Counted from the first letter of the stretch, positions 52,467 through 63,060 are shown. The stretch is DNA of 64,000 nt from Chitinophagaceae bacterium (GCA_947452965.1 CANGEW010000001.1:124001-188000), one strand, 5' to 3'. Notes: generated by a model not told the origin, from the sequence alone. Made by a program: numbers and translations.

Positions 52467-53516
52467 TTATTTGCTGATTTTAGATTGAAGTTGTTGAACA
52501 AGATTTTCTAAGTCTTTAATTCGATTTTCCAGTTCAGGTAAATTTCTTACCACAGCCTGACTTCTAAGTGCTGAAGTAAAATCATAGGCGGGAGAGCCAG
52601 TTAAAGAAGTGTTCGGCTTTTTGATTGATTTACTAACTCCGCTTTGGGCATTAATTTTAGTTCCATCGGCAATTTGAATATGCCCTACGATACCAGCCTG
52701 TCCTCCAATCATAACGTTTTTACCAATTTTGGTACTTCCGCTAATACCGGTTTGTGCAGCCACTACAGTATTATTTCCAATTTCAACATTATGAGCGATT
52801 TGTAATAAATTATCCAATTTAGCGCCAGAACGAATGATGGTACTTCCGATAGTGGCTCTGTCAATTGTAGCATTCGCTCCAATTTCAACATTATCTTCAA
52901 TGACTACATTTCCAATTTGAGGCACTTTTTTTAATGTTCCATCCGACTGAGGTGCAAACCCAAATCCATCACTACCTATTACTGTACCAGCATGGATAGT
53001 AACATTCGAACCAACACTACAATCATGACAAATTTTAACTCCTGGATGTATGGTTGTATTGTTGGCAATTTTCACATTGTTGCCAAGATATGATCCAGGA
53101 AAAATCTTTGTTCCATCGCCTATTACCACATTTACTCCTACAAAAACGAAAGCTCCAATGAAAACATTTTCTCCAATTTTTGCAGAAGGATCTATATAAA
53201 CAGGCTGTTGAATGCCTATGAGTGATTGAGATTGATATTGTTGATATATTTCTAATAGAGTAGCAAACGCGCTGTAGGCATCTTTCACACGAATGATTGT
53301 TGCAGAAATAGTGCGCTTTAATTCTAATGACTCATTCACAATAACCAATGAAGCAGCGGTTGTGTATAAAAAATCCTCGTATTTAGGATTGGCTAAAAAA
53401 GTCAGTTGACCAGATTTGGCTTCTTCAATCTTACCAAAGGAACTTACTGCTACATCAGCATTTCCTTCAATGTTTCCATTGATTAGTTGAGCTATTTGTA
53501 CTGCCGTGAATTGCAT
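52467..53516 (-). CDS. lpxD: UDP-3-O-(3-hydroxymyristoyl)glucosamine N-acyltransferase
   Basis: Hexapeptide repeats; [59 protein letters not shown]. Confidence 0.95.
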   Translation of the reverse strand: MQFTAVQIAQLINGNIEGNADVAVSSFGKIEEAKSGQLTFLANPKYEDFLYTTAASLVIVNESLELKRTISATIIRVKDAYSAFATLLEIYQQYQSQSLIGIQQPVYIDPSAKIGENVFIGAFVFVGVNVVIGDGTKIFPGSYLGNNVKIANNTTIHPGVKICHDCSVGSNVTIHAGTVIGSDGFGFAPQSDGTLKKVPQIGNVVIEDNVEIGANATIDRATIGSTIIRSGAKLDNLLQIAHNVEIGNNTVVAAQTGISGSTKIGKNVMIGGQAGIVGHIQIADGTKINAQSGVSKSIKKPNTSLTGSPAYDFTSALRSQAVVRNLPELENRIKDLENLVQQLQSKISK

Positions 53517-53538
53517 TTATTGTAAGATATTTTAGTGA

Positions 53539-54720
53539 TTACTTGGGATAACAAATGTAGTATTTTTTTACTACGCCATTGAGATTTTGATTGATTAGTG
53601 CATTATCTACTAAAGCGATGTCTTTCAAAGTTCCATCTTTATATAAAATAGTTATTGGGTCTTTTTCGAAATCATATGTTCTACTTGATGCTTCCCCTAC
53701 AAAAACAAGCCAATCTAATTCTTTTTCTGATAAATGATGATTGATTTTTGCAAGGTCTCTTTTTTCTTCTATTAATTTTTGATCTACAGGTTCTGTAAAA
53801 TATCTAACCTTCAATAATTGCCTGTCAATAATTGCATTACATAAAAATGATAACACCTTGTCATCATGATTACACCAGCTTTTTATTGCCATTAGTACAT
53901 CAAAGTCGTCAATTTTACAAAACTGCTCTATCGAGATCACATTTTCATTATTAAGAAATGAGTGGAGAGGCTCGGCACAACTTGCTTTTATTTCTTTAGC
54001 TCTTTTTATAATTCGTTGAAGCATTTGCTCAGCACTCACTACTGTTTTATGAAAATACACTTGCCAGTACATTAATCTTCGTGCAATCAAAAATTTCTCA
54101 AGTGAGTAAATCCCTTTTTCTTCAACCACAAGTTCGCCATTATGAACTGTTAACATTTTTATGATGCGATCATAGCCTATTAATCCTTCGTTCACACCTG
54201 TAAAAAAGCAATCTCTAGTTAGATAATCCATTCTATCCAAGTCTAATTGACCACTAATTAATTGATGTAAGAACTTTTTGGGATATTTATTGGTGAAAAT
54301 ATCAAGCGCCATCTGAAGCTGACCTTGAAACTGCTCGTTTAAGGAAGTCATCATCATCAAAGAAAGCTCTTCATGATGTAATTTACCAGCAAGCGAATGT
54401 TCTAGTGCATGAGAAAAAGGGCCATGGCCAATATCATGCAAGAGAATTGCAATTTTTGCAGACTGTTGTTCTTTTATGCTAATGTCAATTCCTTTATTAA
54501 TGAGCTCTTGGAGCGTGATTCTCATTAAATGATAAGCCCCCAAGGAATGATGTAATCTTGAATGTACAGCACCTGGATAAACCAAATGTGCCAGGGCCAT
54601 TTGATGAATGCGTCTTAATCGCTGATAGTATGGATGTTGAATAATTTGATGAATCAATTCATCATCTATGGTAATAAAGCCATATACTGGATCATTGATG
54701 ATTTTATGAAATTTTTTCAA
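53539..54720 (-). CDS. HD-domain phosphohydrolase (dGTPase-like)
   Basis: INDPVYGFITIDDELI, HSRLHHSLGAYHL, LLHDIGHGPFSHALEH, LDLDRMDYLTRDCFFTGV. Confidence 0.9.
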   Translation of the reverse strand: MKKFHKIINDPVYGFITIDDELIHQIIQHPYYQRLRRIHQMALAHLVYPGAVHSRLHHSLGAYHLMRITLQELINKGIDISIKEQQSAKIAILLHDIGHGPFSHALEHSLAGKLHHEELSLMMMTSLNEQFQGQLQMALDIFTNKYPKKFLHQLISGQLDLDRMDYLTRDCFFTGVNEGLIGYDRIIKMLTVHNGELVVEEKGIYSLEKFLIARRLMYWQVYFHKTVVSAEQMLQRIIKRAKEIKASCAEPLHSFLNNENVISIEQFCKIDDFDVLMAIKSWCNHDDKVLSFLCNAIIDRQLLKVRYFTEPVDQKLIEEKRDLAKINHHLSEKELDWLVFVGEASSRTYDFEKDPITILYKDGTLKDIALVDNALINQNLNGVVKKYYICYPK

Positions 54721-54798
54721 GTAGTCTTTTTTTGGAAATATACTGTTAAATAATCTAAATATTAGACTGCAAAGCTACAAAGCATTCTATTAAAAAAT

Positions 54799-54806
54799 TA
54801 CATTTG
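54799..54806 (+). promoter_or_regulatory. -7 box TACATTTG upstream of porX
   Basis: Exact TAnnTTTG, about 55 bp before ATG 54861. Confidence 0.4.
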
Positions 54807-54860
54807 TACAGATGTAAGGCGAATAACAATCATTCCTTCATCTTTTTAAAGCAAAGCCAA

Positions 54861-56420
54861 ATGAATAATACTGTTAAAATACTTTGGGTAGATGATGAAA
54901 TTGAGAGTCTTACCTCTCAAATACTTTTTTTAGAAAACAAAGGGTATACAGTAAGTACCCAAACAAATGGATTTGACGCATTAGAGTTTTTAAAACAACA
55001 AATTGTAGATGTAGTTTTATTAGATGAGTCCATGCCTGGTATTACAGGATTACAAACACTTCAACAAATTAAAGAATTAAACAACCATCTGCCTGTAATT
55101 TTAATTACTAAAAACGAAGCGGAAAACATTATGGATGAGGCGATTGGCAGTCAAATTACAGACTACTTGATTAAACCTGTTAATCCCAATCAAGTATGGT
55201 TAAGTTTAAAAAAAATAATAGACAACAAACGACTGGTAGCTGAAAAAACTACTTCTGCTTATCAACAAGAATTCAGGAATTTATTTATGTCATTAAATGA
55301 CAATCCCAATCATCAAGAATGGATGGATATTTACAAAAAACTAGTGTATTGGGAACTTGAAATACAAAAAAGCGATAGCCCTGAAATGCTGGAAGTATTT
55401 CAAAGTCAGAAACAGGAAGCGAATACCGAATTTTTTAAATTCATTTCCAAAAACTACAAAAATTGGATTACTGCAAAAAATGATGCTAGTCCTGTCATGA
55501 GCCATACGCTTTTTACAAACAAAGTATTACCTCATCTTGAGAAAACGGTTCCTTTGTTTTTTGTATTGATTGATAATCTTAGAATGGACCAATGGAAAAC
55601 CATACAACCCATTTTTGCTGAGAGTTTCAGAATACATGAAGAGGACTCCTTCTACTCAATCTTACCTACAGCTACACAATATGCCCGAAATGCAATCTTT
55701 GCAGGACGACTTCCCTTAGATATTGAAAAAAGCTTCCCTTTAGAATGGAAAAACGATGATGAAGAGGGAGGAAAAAATTTACATGAAGAGCTTTTTTTAA
55801 AGTCACAATTAAAAAAACTTAATAAAGGAGACCTAAAGGTTTCCTACACAAAAATCACAAATCATCATGATGGTCAAAAGTTAGTAGATAATATTCACAA
55901 TCTTTTGCAAAATGATTTAAATGTGATTGTGTATAATTTTGTGGACATGCTTAGCCACGCTCGCACAGAAATGGAAGTATTGAAAGAATTGGCAGGAGAC
56001 GAAATTAGTTACAGAAGTTTAACTTCAAGTTGGTTTGAACACAGTCCCCTTCATCAATCATTAAAAAAAATTGCTGACAAAAAAATAAACCTTATTCTAG
56101 CCACTGACCATGGAAGTACAAGAGTGAAAACTCCTGTAAAAGTGCTCGGGGATAAACACACTACGGCCAACTTGCGATACAAGCACGGGAGAAATTTGGA
56201 CTATGATAATAAAGATGTTTTGGCATTTAGAGATCCCAGAGAAGCAGGATTGCCAGTGCCAAATGTAAACTCGTCTTACATTTTTGCCAAAGGAGATACT
56301 TTTTTATGTTATCCCTCTAATTACAATCACTATGTTAACTACTACAAAAACACTTTTCAACATGGCGGCATAAGCTTAGAAGAAATGATTGTGCCCGTAA
56401 TTAGAATGACCAATAAATAA
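54861..56420 (+). CDS. porX: PorX-type response regulator with C-terminal PglZ domain
   Basis: ILWVDDEIESL, VVLLDESMPGITG, LIKPVNP receiver; PglZ-region FVLIDNLRMDQWKTI, PTATQYARNAIFAG, VDMLSHART, LATDHGSTRV; ATG at 54861 preferred. Confidence 0.92.
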   Translation: MNNTVKILWVDDEIESLTSQILFLENKGYTVSTQTNGFDALEFLKQQIVDVVLLDESMPGITGLQTLQQIKELNNHLPVILITKNEAENIMDEAIGSQITDYLIKPVNPNQVWLSLKKIIDNKRLVAEKTTSAYQQEFRNLFMSLNDNPNHQEWMDIYKKLVYWELEIQKSDSPEMLEVFQSQKQEANTEFFKFISKNYKNWITAKNDASPVMSHTLFTNKVLPHLEKTVPLFFVLIDNLRMDQWKTIQPIFAESFRIHEEDSFYSILPTATQYARNAIFAGRLPLDIEKSFPLEWKNDDEEGGKNLHEELFLKSQLKKLNKGDLKVSYTKITNHHDGQKLVDNIHNLLQNDLNVIVYNFVDMLSHARTEMEVLKELAGDEISYRSLTSSWFEHSPLHQSLKKIADKKINLILATDHGSTRVKTPVKVLGDKHTTANLRYKHGRNLDYDNKDVLAFRDPREAGLPVPNVNSSYIFAKGDTFLCYPSNYNHYVNYYKNTFQHGGISLEEMIVPVIRMTNK

Positions 56421-56569
56421 CCTGTTTTTTTATTAACGTTTGTTGAAAACAAAATTTCTTTATCCTCGATAAAAGAAGGAAGTTGCATTTATATAAATCT
56501 AGGCTAACTATAGTGTGTTTTGAAAATGTAGATTTAAAATAAAATGTTGTATTTATTAAAAAATAAAAA

Positions 56570-56839
56570 ATGAAATTCACTCAAAATAATTTAGATAAGA
56601 TTGAAAAAGTGATTGAGGAAGGTGGCTATATTATCCGATATGAAAGAGGTACTTTTCAAAGCGGGTATTGTATCCTTCAAGCTAAAAGAGTGGTGGTTTT
56701 AAATAAATTTCTTCAAACTGAAGGCAGAATCAATACTCTTATTGATTTACTTCCGGTACTTAAGATAAATTTTGATGACTTAACTCATGAGAGCCAAAAG
56801 CTTTATGATGAATTAATGACACAAGAAGTGGCAAAATAA
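56570..56839 (+). CDS. Small hypothetical protein
   Basis: 89-aa ORF in a gap between annotated genes with start and stop well placed; no recognised domain. Confidence 0.65.
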   Translation: MKFTQNNLDKIEKVIEEGGYIIRYERGTFQSGYCILQAKRVVVLNKFLQTEGRINTLIDLLPVLKINFDDLTHESQKLYDELMTQEVAK

Positions 56840-56893
56840 GTTTGTCAATCAACATTTTATTTTCTTGTAGACTTTTTGGCCTATTTTGCAAAC

Positions 56894-57673
56894 ATGTACA
56901 CCCCTTCCATCACCGTTACATTTTTAGGCACTGGAACCAGTGGCGGAGTTCCTATGATTGCTTGCGATTGTATAGTTTGCAATTCAACCAATGCTAAAGA
57001 CAAGCGTTTTAGAAGCAGCATACTCATAGAAAGTGATACTACCTCCATTGTTGTCGATACAACGCCAGATTTTAGATCTCAAATGTTAGGAGCTAAAGTA
57101 AAAAAATTAGATGCGGTTGTGTTTACCCACCCACATAAAGATCACATTGCAGGTTTTGATGACATAAAAGCATTTAACTACTTTCATCAACAACCGATGA
57201 AGACCTATGGAAACACCTTAACAATTGAAGTATTGCGAAAAGAATTTAGCTACATTTTTAGCGATCAAAAATACCCAGGTATTCCTGAAGTTACTCTTTA
57301 CAATATTGACAAAGAACCATTTGTAATCGGAGATATTCCTATTATTCCGATTCAGGTTTGGCATTTACATATGCCTGTATTAGGATTCCGAATCGGAGAT
57401 TTTACTTATATCACCGATGCTAACAGAATTGATCCGGAAGAACAAGAAAAAATAAAGGGCTCCAAAGTTTTAGTATTAAATGCGCTAAGAAAAGAAAAAC
57501 ACTTATCCCACTTTACATTACAAGAAGCTATCGATGTAGCAACTACGTTAAGAATCCCAAAAGTGTACTTCACGCATATTAGTCATCAAATGGGACTGCA
57601 TGATAGTATTAACAGCAGCTTGCCAATTGATTTTCATTTAGCTTTTGATGGCCAAAAGATATTTCTCCCTTAA
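56894..57673 (+). CDS. MBL-fold metallohydrolase, PhnP-like
   Basis: VTFLGTGTSGGVPMIACDCIVC, THPHKDHIAGFDD, TDANRI, FTHISHQMG. Confidence 0.87.
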   Translation: MYTPSITVTFLGTGTSGGVPMIACDCIVCNSTNAKDKRFRSSILIESDTTSIVVDTTPDFRSQMLGAKVKKLDAVVFTHPHKDHIAGFDDIKAFNYFHQQPMKTYGNTLTIEVLRKEFSYIFSDQKYPGIPEVTLYNIDKEPFVIGDIPIIPIQVWHLHMPVLGFRIGDFTYITDANRIDPEEQEKIKGSKVLVLNALRKEKHLSHFTLQEAIDVATTLRIPKVYFTHISHQMGLHDSINSSLPIDFHLAFDGQKIFLP

Positions 57674-57723
57674 CTCGATTTTTTTCTTCCTGATGCACAA
57701 CCAGATTATTCTATTTTTCTTGA

Positions 57724-58614
57724 ATGAAAGAAGATATTGAACCAGATTTTTTTTATTTTTCAAAAAAAGAAAGAAAGGGGATTTTTTTACTCATCATTCT
57801 CAATTGCCTCATTTGGTTGTCACCATATATTATAAAACAATTTTTTATTGATAATACTAATTCTTTTTTCAGCGAGATAAATGTAAAGGAATTCTTGAGT
57901 GAAGACGTTGATACAAAGACAATGAAAATTAATACTAATGAAAACCCAAAATCGACTAAATCATTACATTATTTTGACCCCAATTTAATAGATCAAGAAG
58001 AATGGCAATCGTTTGGAGTAAGTGAAAAAACAAGTGCCACTATTATTAAATATGTATCAAAAGGTGGACGATTTAAAACAGCCAAAGACTTAAATAAAAT
58101 TTGGGGTATGCCGTCGGCATTAGTGACAAAATTAATTCGATATGTTATCATAAAAGACAGCTTTAATGACCATCATGCGTCAAACATAAGTTTATCTGTA
58201 CATAAAAAATCTACACCTTTGATTAACATAAACGAAGCAGATAGTGCTACGTTTGAAAAACTTTATGGTATTGGACCAAAGCTGTCTCAAAGAATCATTT
58301 TATTTAGAAAAAAATTAGGTGGCTTTTATGATATTCATCAGGTTAGCGAAGTTTGGGGTTTACAAGATTCTGTTTTTCAAAATATTAAAGAACAATTCAT
58401 CATATCTTCTATCAATCTGGTAAAAATCAATATTAACAAAGCGCCCCTGGAGCAATTGCAATCACATCCTTATATAGGTTATAAACAAGGGAAAATGATA
58501 ATCAATTATCGCAATCAACATGGAAGCTTTGAAAAGTTAGAAGATATTCAAAAAATCATATCAATTGACAAGGAAACATATAGCAAAATAGAGCATTATT
58601 TAACCATTGAATAA
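57724..58614 (+). CDS. Helix-hairpin-helix (ComEA-like) domain protein with TM segment
   Basis: Repeated HhH motifs: ININEADSATFEKLYGIGPKLSQRIILFRKKLGGF and ININKAPLEQLQSHPYIGYKQGKMIINYRNQHGSF. Confidence 0.85.
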   Translation: MKEDIEPDFFYFSKKERKGIFLLIILNCLIWLSPYIIKQFFIDNTNSFFSEINVKEFLSEDVDTKTMKINTNENPKSTKSLHYFDPNLIDQEEWQSFGVSEKTSATIIKYVSKGGRFKTAKDLNKIWGMPSALVTKLIRYVIIKDSFNDHHASNISLSVHKKSTPLININEADSATFEKLYGIGPKLSQRIILFRKKLGGFYDIHQVSEVWGLQDSVFQNIKEQFIISSINLVKININKAPLEQLQSHPYIGYKQGKMIINYRNQHGSFEKLEDIQKIISIDKETYSKIEHYLTIE

Positions 58615-58679
58615 TAATAAAAACTAACAGTTGTTGGTATTTATAAATTCCTAAATTGCATATCTAACGATTGCACAAT

Positions 58680-59819
58680 ATGGACTTCTCAAAAAATGAA
58701 TTAACCGAGCAAATTGCCACTACGGCAAGAGACTTTGCCAATCAGCATATCAGACCCTACTTAATGGAATGGGACGAATCGCAAATATTTCCATTAAATA
58801 TTTTTAAAGAATTGGGTCAATTAGGAATGATGGGTGTATTAGTTCCTGAACAATATGGCGGAAGCGGGCTCAGTTATTTTGAATACAATGTGATAATACA
58901 AGAAATCGCCAAAGTATGTGGCTCAATTGGATTATCGGTAGCTGCCCACAATTCTTTGTGTACAGGCCATATTCTTACTTTTGGAAATGAGGATCAAAAA
59001 AAACGTTACTTGCCAAAACTAGCTACTGCAGAGCATTTAGGCGCCTGGGGATTAACAGAACCCAACACCGGAAGTGATGCGGGGAACATGAAAACCACTG
59101 CCGTGAAAGATGGTAACAACTGGATCATCAATGGCACTAAAAGCTGGATTACACATGGCATTTCGGGTGATATTGCTGTGGTGATTTGCAGAACAGGGGA
59201 ACCAAGAGCAAAAAACAATTCCACTGCATTTGTTGTTGAAAGAGGCACCAAAGGATTCTCCGGTGGAAAAAAAGAAAATAAATTAGGTATGCGCGCAAGC
59301 GAAACAGCCGAAATGATTTTTGACAATTGCATCATACCAGATGAAAACAGATTGGGGGAAGTAGGTGATGGCTTTAAACAAGCGATGAAGATTTTAGATG
59401 GAGGAAGAATTTCTATTGCTGCATTAAGTATAGGCATTGCCAAAGGTGCCTATGAAGCTGCATTAAAATACTCACAAGAGAGACATCAATTTGATCAGCC
59501 CATCTGTAATTTTCAATCTATTGCATTTAAACTAGCCGATATGGCTACGAAAATTGAATGTGCTGAATTGTTGATAGCACAAGCTTGCGACCTCAAAATA
59601 AAGGGACTTCCCATGACAAAAGAATCTGCCATGGCAAAATACTATGCAAGTGAAATTGCTGTAGAAATTAGTACAGATGCTGTTCAAATATTTGGCGGTT
59701 ACGGATATACGAAAGATTTTCCGGTAGAAAAATTTTACAGAGACAGTAAACTTTGTACCATTGGGGAAGGAACCAGTGAAATTCAAAAGCTTGTGATCAG
59801 CAGAGAAATATTGAAATAA
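58680..59819 (+). CDS. Acyl-CoA dehydrogenase
   Basis: GMMGVLVPEQYGGSGLSYFEY, GAWGLTEPNTGSDAGNMKTTA, QIFGGYGYTKDFPVEKFYRDSKLCTIGEGTSEIQKLVISR. Confidence 0.96.
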   Translation: MDFSKNELTEQIATTARDFANQHIRPYLMEWDESQIFPLNIFKELGQLGMMGVLVPEQYGGSGLSYFEYNVIIQEIAKVCGSIGLSVAAHNSLCTGHILTFGNEDQKKRYLPKLATAEHLGAWGLTEPNTGSDAGNMKTTAVKDGNNWIINGTKSWITHGISGDIAVVICRTGEPRAKNNSTAFVVERGTKGFSGGKKENKLGMRASETAEMIFDNCIIPDENRLGEVGDGFKQAMKILDGGRISIAALSIGIAKGAYEAALKYSQERHQFDQPICNFQSIAFKLADMATKIECAELLIAQACDLKIKGLPMTKESAMAKYYASEIAVEISTDAVQIFGGYGYTKDFPVEKFYRDSKLCTIGEGTSEIQKLVISREILK

Positions 59820-60209
59820 TTATTTTTTTTTTGCATAATACAAAGCTGCCAAAAACACACCAATTGAATCAGCAGCCCAATCTATTAAATCAAAACTTCT
59901 TCCGGGCACATACAACTGAATACATTCAGTTACAAAGCCCCAACAGGATATTGCAACTGCAACTATTGCAACCAAATTTAAAAATTTGGTTCTATTTGAA
60001 GAAGTAGAACGAAATGGGAAAAGCACTAAAAAAGTTAACACGCCAAACATGCCTGCATGCACCCATTTATCAAAATAGATGCGTTCAAACCAATCGGAAA
60101 CTTCAGGAAGATCTTTTTTGGGCAGACATATAATAATCATCACTACAAAAAACCAAATAACAGCTGGTATAAATTGCTTCGTTGTAAGCTTAGTTGCTTG
60201 TTCCCTCAT
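59820..60209 (-). CDS. VanZ-family membrane protein
   Basis: DKWVHAGMFGVLTFLVLFPF, GFVTECIQLYVPGRSFDLIDWAADSIGVFLA. Confidence 0.88.
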   Translation of the reverse strand: MREQATKLTTKQFIPAVIWFFVVMIIICLPKKDLPEVSDWFERIYFDKWVHAGMFGVLTFLVLFPFRSTSSNRTKFLNLVAIVAVAISCWGFVTECIQLYVPGRSFDLIDWAADSIGVFLAALYYAKKK

Positions 60210-60213
60210 TTTA

Positions 60214-60591
60214 TTAACCAACTAGTGCGGTATATGCTTCGGCATTCATCAATTGATCTACATCTGCAATATTATCCACTGTCATTTTAATCATCCAACC
60301 GTCACCATAAGCATTGGTATTTACGAGTTCTGGGTTGCTTTCCAAAAGAGGATTGATTTCTGTAATCGTTCCTTTTACCGGCAAAAACAAGTCGCTTACT
60401 GTTTTTACGGCTTCAACCGTTCCGAATACTTCTTCGGCAGCCAAGCTTTTCCCTTTGGTATTAATGTCAATAAAAACAATATCACCTAATTCGCGTTGTG
60501 CAAAATCAGTGATGCCAACTGTTGCCACATTACCTTCTAATAAAATCCATTCGTGGTCTTTTGTGTACTTTAAATGCGCAGGATAATTCAT
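60214..60591 (-). CDS. gcvH: Glycine cleavage system H protein
   Basis: LKYTKDHEWI, ELGDIVFIDI, FGTVEAVKTVSDLFLPVKGTITEIN (lipoyl-lysine region). Confidence 0.97.
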   Translation of the reverse strand: MNYPAHLKYTKDHEWILLEGNVATVGITDFAQRELGDIVFIDINTKGKSLAAEEVFGTVEAVKTVSDLFLPVKGTITEINPLLESNPELVNTNAYGDGWMIKMTVDNIADVDQLMNAEAYTALVG

Positions 60592-60601
60592 TTTATATTG
60601 A

Positions 60602-61348
60602 TTATTTGTTTTTTAATACTTCCATTTTCATACGTACATCCTTAACTGGCCTGTCGTTTGGACCTTTTTGAACGGCTGCAATTTTATCAACAACATCTAG
60701 TCCGCTAACTACCTCTCCAAAAACAGTATATTCCATATCTAAAAAGGGTGTTCCGCCAATAGTTTTGTATAGATTGCGCTGAGCCGGTGTGTATTTGAAA
60801 CCTTTTTGCATTTCAATCATATTTAGTTCATCATCGGTAAATGGTTTCCCTTGAACAATATAAAATTGACAAGCGCTACTTGCTTTTTCAGGATTACCAT
60901 CTCTGGCTGCAGCCAAAACACCTTTTTTGTGAATCAACTTATTATTGAACTCAGCAGGAATTCTTGACATGTCTCCCCCACCCATACCCAACATTTCTTC
61001 GGGCGAGGCATTTTTACTCATAGGATCACCCCCTTGAATCATGAAAGAACTAATTACTCTGTGAAAAATCAGACTATCGTAAAAATGATCGGTTACTAGT
61101 TTTAAAAAATTATCACGGTGCTTAGGCGTAGAGTCATATAATCGAACAATAATTACCCCGAGGTCGGTTGTAATTTTAACCTTTGAAGTGCCTGGGTTTT
61201 CTTCTTTTTTTAATGACGGCGCAGCAGTTTTAATTACTTTTAATTTTACAGGAGACTTTTGTACAGATGTTTTTTTTGCTTGAGCAAACAGGCTCAATGA
61301 AACAGAAGTCAACAAAAAAACTGTGAGGGTTAATTTTAAAATCTTCAT
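60602..61348 (-). CDS. Cyclophilin-type peptidylprolyl isomerase (exported)
   Basis: FHRVISSFMIQGGDP, PEKASSACQFYIVQGKPF, FGEVVSGLDVVDKIA; signal peptide. Confidence 0.94.
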   Translation of the reverse strand: MKILKLTLTVFLLTSVSLSLFAQAKKTSVQKSPVKLKVIKTAAPSLKKEENPGTSKVKITTDLGVIIVRLYDSTPKHRDNFLKLVTDHFYDSLIFHRVISSFMIQGGDPMSKNASPEEMLGMGGGDMSRIPAEFNNKLIHKKGVLAAARDGNPEKASSACQFYIVQGKPFTDDELNMIEMQKGFKYTPAQRNLYKTIGGTPFLDMEYTVFGEVVSGLDVVDKIAAVQKGPNDRPVKDVRMKMEVLKNK

Positions 61349-61358
61349 TTTTTAAGTT

Positions 61359-61709
61359 TTATATAAAATCTTGGGATTGAAAATAAAGCAAAATATGATC
61401 TTTTAAGAAATTTTCTTGCTCAAAAAGATCAAAAGCAGGCAAAGCCTTCACTTGTGTAAAATGTGGCCAGCCTTCTTCATCATATCCATCAAAAGAGTAA
61501 TACCCGCTAGGAAGTAAAACAGTACAAATGGCAATGTGCATCAAATCTTGCTTTTGCTCCTTTGTAAACTCCTGTGGACCTTGCCCCAGCTCCTGAACAC
61601 CAATCAAAAGCAACACCCCGTTCATATCTGGCTTAATCCCAAAATGATCTTTTATTTTAATACGTAGCTTTAGCCATCTGACCTGTAAATCTTCTTCTAA
61701 TGGTTGCAT
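61359..61709 (-). CDS. Hypothetical protein
   Basis: 116-aa ORF immediately downstream of the serS divergent promoter; no recognised domain. Confidence 0.7.
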   Translation of the reverse strand: MQPLEEDLQVRWLKLRIKIKDHFGIKPDMNGVLLLIGVQELGQGPQEFTKEQKQDLMHIAICTVLLPSGYYSFDGYDEEGWPHFTQVKALPAFDLFEQENFLKDHILLYFQSQDFI

Positions 61710-61741
61710 ACTGCAAATGTATAGAATAAGTAAAGACCGAT

Positions 61742-61749
61742 TATCTTTG
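61742..61749 (+). promoter_or_regulatory. -7 box TATCTTTG upstream of serS
   Basis: Exact TAnnTTTG, about 33 bp before ATG 61782. Confidence 0.45.
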
Positions 61750-61781
61750 CATACTTATTTGACTTATTAAAAGTTATATAC

Positions 61782-63050
61782 ATGCTACAAATTAGTTTTA
61801 TCAGACAGAATGTTGATTTCGTTAAAGAAAGATTATCGGTGCGTAATTATGCAAATATCGGAATAGTAGATACGATCTTGGCTTTAGATGACGAATTGAG
61901 AAAAATCAAATTCGAAACTGAATCTATACAAGCCAATATTAACAGTGCCTCCAAAGAAATTGGAATGTTGATGGGAAAAGGAGAAAAAGAGGGTGCAGAA
62001 AGTAAAAAACAAGAGGTTGGTTATTTAAAAGATGAATTGACAGACAAGTCTGCAAAGTTGCATGAATTAGAGGTTGACTTTCAGAAGCATCTACTGATGT
62101 TACCCAATCTACCCCATTGCTCTGTGCCAAAAGGAAAATCGGCCGAAGACAATGAAGTAGTGAGAGAAGGTGGCAAAATACCTTCATTAATTTCTTCTGC
62201 AAAGCCACATTGGGATTTAATTAAAGAACTTGATTTAATTGATTTCGAAACGGGTGCTAAACTTGCTGGCAGTGGCTTTCCACTTTATAAAGGAAAGGGG
62301 GCTAAACTGCAACGTTCATTAATTCAGTTTTTTTTAGATTATAATACAGAAGCCGGCTATACAGAATATCTTCCTCCATTGATGGTAAATGAAGCAACTG
62401 CATATGGAACGGGTCAGCTTCCCGATAAGGAAGGTCAAATGTATCATATTACCGCAGATGGACTGTATTTAATTCCAACAGCCGAAGTACCTGTTACCAA
62501 TGTATTTAGTAATGAAATTATAAAAGATGCTGACATTCCCGTAAGAATGACCGCTTACACTCCTTGCTTTAGAAGAGAAGCCGGTAGTTTTGGAAGCGAT
62601 GTAAGAGGATTGAATCGTGTGCATCAATTTGATAAAGTTGAGATTATTCAGTTGGTACATCCACAAAACAGCTATCAGGTATTAGAAGATATGGTTTTGC
62701 ACGTTGAGAAATTATTACAATTGCTTGAGTTGCCTTACCGAATTCTTCGTTTATGCGGTGGCGATATGGGCTTCACTTCTGCACTAACATACGATTTTGA
62801 AGTGTATAGTGCCGCTCAGCAAAAATGGCTGGAAGTAAGCTCAGTGAGTAACTTTGAAACATTTCAAACCAATAGGATGAAAATAAGATACAAAGATGAG
62901 CATGGCAAAACACAATTATTGCATTCGCTAAATGGCTCCTCTCTTGCCTTACCAAGAATTGTTGCCTCACTTTTAGAAAACAATCAAATAGAAGGTGGCA
63001 TACAATTGCCAGAGGCTTTGCATAAATATTACGGCGCAACTACAATTTAA
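61782..63050 (+). CDS. serS: Serine--tRNA ligase
   Basis: Coiled-coil arm; TAEVPVTN, FRREAGSFGSDVRGLNRVHQFDKVE, SSVSNFETFQTNRMKIRYK, LNGSSLALPRIVASLLENNQ. Confidence 0.98.
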   Translation: MLQISFIRQNVDFVKERLSVRNYANIGIVDTILALDDELRKIKFETESIQANINSASKEIGMLMGKGEKEGAESKKQEVGYLKDELTDKSAKLHELEVDFQKHLLMLPNLPHCSVPKGKSAEDNEVVREGGKIPSLISSAKPHWDLIKELDLIDFETGAKLAGSGFPLYKGKGAKLQRSLIQFFLDYNTEAGYTEYLPPLMVNEATAYGTGQLPDKEGQMYHITADGLYLIPTAEVPVTNVFSNEIIKDADIPVRMTAYTPCFRREAGSFGSDVRGLNRVHQFDKVEIIQLVHPQNSYQVLEDMVLHVEKLLQLLELPYRILRLCGGDMGFTSALTYDFEVYSAAQQKWLEVSSVSNFETFQTNRMKIRYKDEHGKTQLLHSLNGSSLALPRIVASLLENNQIEGGIQLPEALHKYYGATTI

Positions 63051-63060
63051 ATTTATACTT

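Noticed and set aside
59006-59443. 145-aa antisense ORF inside the acyl-CoA dehydrogenase gene
   Set aside because: No recognisable motif; antisense to a clear enzyme gene.
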